DNA of 16,695 bases, from contig DATEDC010000085.1 of the NCBI GenBank assembly GCA_035286585.1, positions 1 through 16,695 of the forward strand, in the 5' to 3' direction. The notes under the pieces are model-generated. The model did not search any database. It saw only the letters and a program-made list of their open reading frames with translations, and was not told the origin of the DNA. This DNA is from DSOS01 sp035286585. GTDB taxonomy: Bacteria > Chloroflexota > Anaerolineae > Anaerolineales > UBA4823. Numbering within the stretch: the first letter of the stretch is position 1; each line of letters opens with the position of its first letter. This document shows positions 14,750-16,695 of the stretch, piece after piece. Both the position numbers and the translations under genes were made by a program.

Positions 14750-16255
14750 TTGTCTTTAGAATTAAAGGGCATTATGAAGCGTTTTCCCGGCGTGCTTGCG
14801 TGCGACAACGTGGAGCTCCACGTTGAAACTGGGGAGATTCTGGCTTTATTAGGCGAGAATGGGGCGGGCAAGACGACCCTAATGAATATTCTCTATGGGT
14901 TGTACACGCCAGACCAGGGCGAAGTATTCGTTGATGGGAAGCCCCTGCAATTATCCTCTCCTGCGGACTCGATTGCTGCAGGGATCGGCATGGTTCACCA
15001 GCACTTCATGCTGGTACCAGTCTTTACAGTTACGGAGAATGTGATTCTTGGTATGGAGCCAGCCAATTCTCTTGGATGGCTCAATAAGAAGGCTGGTTCC
15101 CAAATCGTCAAGGATATTTCCGGGCGTTATAACCTGGAGGTCGACCCAGAAGCACTTATTGAAGACCTTCCTGTAGGCGTCCAACAACGGGTTGAGATCA
15201 TTAAGGTGCTCAGCCGTGAAGCTCGCTATTTAGTTTTCGATGAGCCGACTTCGGTGTTGACGCCACAAGAGGTGGAAGAATTCTTTCGCATCGTCAAAGG
15301 TCTTCGGGAGGACGGTAAGGGAATCATCTTTATTAGCCATAAGCTGAATGAAGCTCTTGAAATTGCAGACCGAATTGTCGTAATTCGGGATGGGAAAATT
15401 GTGGATGAAGTTTCGCCAGAACAGGTTACCAAGGAACAACTTGCAGAATTAATGGTGGGAAGGCCGATTGAGCTCGTAGTGCAAAAAGAAATCGCCGAAG
15501 CGAAAGACAAGGTCCTGGTGGTCAACGATCTTGTTGCCCTCGACGACCGCGATCATCGCGCCGTCGATGGCGTTTCTTTCGAGGTGCGAGCTGGGGAAAT
15601 TGTTGGAATTGCAGGTGTGCAAGGCAACGGGCAAACGGAATTAATTGACTCGATCATGGGCATCCGCATGCCATTGGCGGGTTCTGTATTTATTGGGGGT
15701 CAGGAGGTAACCCATGTCTCCCCGCGTGATTTACATCGCATCGGTGTGGCACATGTACCTGAGGATCGACAAGAGAGCGGATTGATAGTCGATTTCACAG
15801 TAACGGAAAACATGATTCTTGATAACTATTATGTGCGCCCATATTCAAGAGGTATCCAGATGGACTGGCGTAAAGCAGAGGAATCTGCAGAGCGACTTGT
15901 AAAAGAGTATGACGTTCGTACGCCAGGCACTGAAGTACAAGTATCGACCTTGTCAGGTGGCAACCAACAAAAGGTCATCGTAGCAAGGGAGTTTGACCGC
16001 GATGTGAAGCTGATTGTGGCCTCTCAACCTACGAGGGGCATCGATGTGGGATCGATCGAATATATTCATAATCGCATCGTTGAAGAAAGAGATAAGGGTG
16101 TGGCGGTTTTGATTGTATCGTCCGAACTCGATGAGGTTATGGCTCTTTCCGATCGTATCCTGGTTATGTATAGAGGTAAGATTGTCGGCGAATTTGATCC
16201 TGTGAAAGATTCTACAACCGAGATTGGCCTTGCCATGCTCGGAGGTTCAAAATGA
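14750..16255 (+). CDS. Nucleoside-type ABC transporter ATP-binding protein, tandem ABC domains (NupO/YufO type)
   Basis: This 501-residue cytoplasmic ATPase contains two ABC domains in one chain, as in the RbsA/NupO groups. The first has Walker A GENGAGKT, Q-loop VHQHFMLVP, a relaxed signature LPVGVQQRVEI and Walker B LVFDEPTSVLTP. The second has a family-typical degenerate Walker A (GVQGNGQTEL, no Lys), an intact signature LSGGNQQKV and LIVASQPTRGIDVG, where the catalytic Glu is Gln. So one of the two ATP sites is probably the main hydrolytic one, as usual in this family. The start is TTG 14750, placed 7 bases after AGGAGG (14737-14742). Its stop overlaps the next ATG (ATGA at 16252-16255), coupling it to the permease. 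Confidence 0.94.
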   Translation: MSLELKGIMKRFPGVLACDNVELHVETGEILALLGENGAGKTTLMNILYGLYTPDQGEVFVDGKPLQLSSPADSIAAGIGMVHQHFMLVPVFTVTENVILGMEPANSLGWLNKKAGSQIVKDISGRYNLEVDPEALIEDLPVGVQQRVEIIKVLSREARYLVFDEPTSVLTPQEVEEFFRIVKGLREDGKGIIFISHKLNEALEIADRIVVIRDGKIVDEVSPEQVTKEQLAELMVGRPIELVVQKEIAEAKDKVLVVNDLVALDDRDHRAVDGVSFEVRAGEIVGIAGVQGNGQTELIDSIMGIRMPLAGSVFIGGQEVTHVSPRDLHRIGVAHVPEDRQESGLIVDFTVTENMILDNYYVRPYSRGIQMDWRKAEESAERLVKEYDVRTPGTEVQVSTLSGGNQQKVIVAREFDRDVKLIVASQPTRGIDVGSIEYIHNRIVEERDKGVAVLIVSSELDEVMALSDRILVMYRGKIVGEFDPVKDSTTEIGLAMLGGSK

Positions 16256-16695
16256 GCGAATCCGCTGGTTTTCCTACACCAAATCTCGATGAAATATCGC
16301 CCCAGGAACAACCGTCCAATTTCCTTGCACGAGCGACTGGAGTTGGATCCGGTGTTGTTCAAGCATTGCTGGTGCCAACGCTTGCGCTTCTTGTGGCCTT
16401 GATCTTTGGAGCTTTTATCATTGCCCTGACAGATATTGATGCCCTGGTTTTACTCAGGGAAGATACACTCGGCGCGCTGGGTCAAATGGCCGAAGGTGTA
16501 TGGGTGGCCTACCGGTCACTGTTCTTGGGTGCGTTCGGCTCCATCTATGCATTATCGGAAACGCTCTTTGCAGCTACTCCGCTCATCCTTGCCGGGCTCG
16601 CACTCGCGCTTGGTTTCAGGGCGGGGCTTTTCAACATCGGAGTCAATGGGCAGATGATCATCGGCGGGATGGCTGCTATCTGGGTTGGGCTTCAC
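16252..16695 (+). CDS. Nucleoside-type ABC transporter permease, NupP/YufP type (partial, 3' end outside window)
   Basis: The frame from the coupled ATG at 16252 stays open to the window end, giving the first 148 residues. A polar N-terminus of about 35 residues leads to a membrane helix (about 37-60, LLVPTLALLVALIFGAFIIA), a loop, and then the family hallmark ATPLILAGLALALGFRAGLF followed by NIGVNGQMIIGG. The latter is the conserved cytoplasmic-loop region of the branched-chain/nucleoside permease family (BPD_transp_2). With the tandem ATPase and the Bmp lipoprotein it completes the recognisable part of a nucleoside-type importer; a second permease (NupQ type) would be expected beyond the window. 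Confidence 0.92.
   Translation, partial: MSESAGFPTPNLDEISPQEQPSNFLARATGVGSGVVQALLVPTLALLVALIFGAFIIALTDIDALVLLREDTLGALGQMAEGVWVAYRSLFLGAFGSIYALSETLFAATPLILAGLALALGFRAGLFNIGVNGQMIIGGMAAIWVGLH

Overview
The window reads as a piece of a chromosome from a Chloroflexota bacterium, most likely class Anaerolineae. This is an inference from style, not from a marker gene. The signs are lipoproteins and membrane proteins with Thr/Pro-rich (TPT-type) linkers, a bacterial SH3-like domain on a DUF389 membrane protein, a receiver plus Roadblock/LC7 protein, frequent GTG and TTG starts, and intergenic repeats of the TCCTGAGCGTAGCGAAGGA and GTCATTGCGA...AAGCAATCTCC kinds. Most of the window is GC-rich. The last quarter is visibly less so.

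Region 1 (1-5820) is a peptide/nickel-family (Dpp/Opp-type) ABC importer in one plus-strand operon. It has the C-terminal part of a family 5 solute-binding protein, two permeases and two ATPases, joined by stop-start overlaps or very short gaps. The binding protein carries an extra C-terminal beta-rich domain, and the second permease carries an insert of about 185 residues outside the membrane. A 67-residue two-helix membrane protein is translationally coupled to the last ATPase.

Region 2 (5828-7359) starts with a response-regulator-like protein whose phosphoacceptor Asp is replaced by Asn (N56), followed by a Roadblock/LC7-like domain. Then comes a repeat-rich spacer with two adjacent tandem arrays (4 x 12 bp and 5 x 11 bp) sitting between the two ends of a known type of interspersed repeat. 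A tRNA-Gln(TTG) follows, then a leader with a hairpin before glmU.

Region 3 (7360-10388) is a plus-strand set of overlapping genes: glmU (UDP-GlcNAc synthesis), a CNNM/CBS/CorC-type membrane protein, and cytidine deaminase. On the minus strand, converging on it, are a small HAD-family phosphatase-like gene (apparently leaderless) and a DUF389-SH3 membrane protein.

Region 4 (12193-16695) is a nucleoside-type importer of the BmpA/NupOPQ family. It has a divergent Bmp-like lipoprotein, a canonical Bmp lipoprotein, a tandem-domain ATPase and the first 148 residues of a permease cut by the window end. With cytidine deaminase nearby this suggests nucleoside uptake and salvage.

I did not find a clear new defence system, mobile element or CRISPR array. 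The items most worth following up are the domain insertions in the first transporter, the degenerate receiver protein, the composite repeat element and the two-gene HAD/DUF389-SH3 unit.
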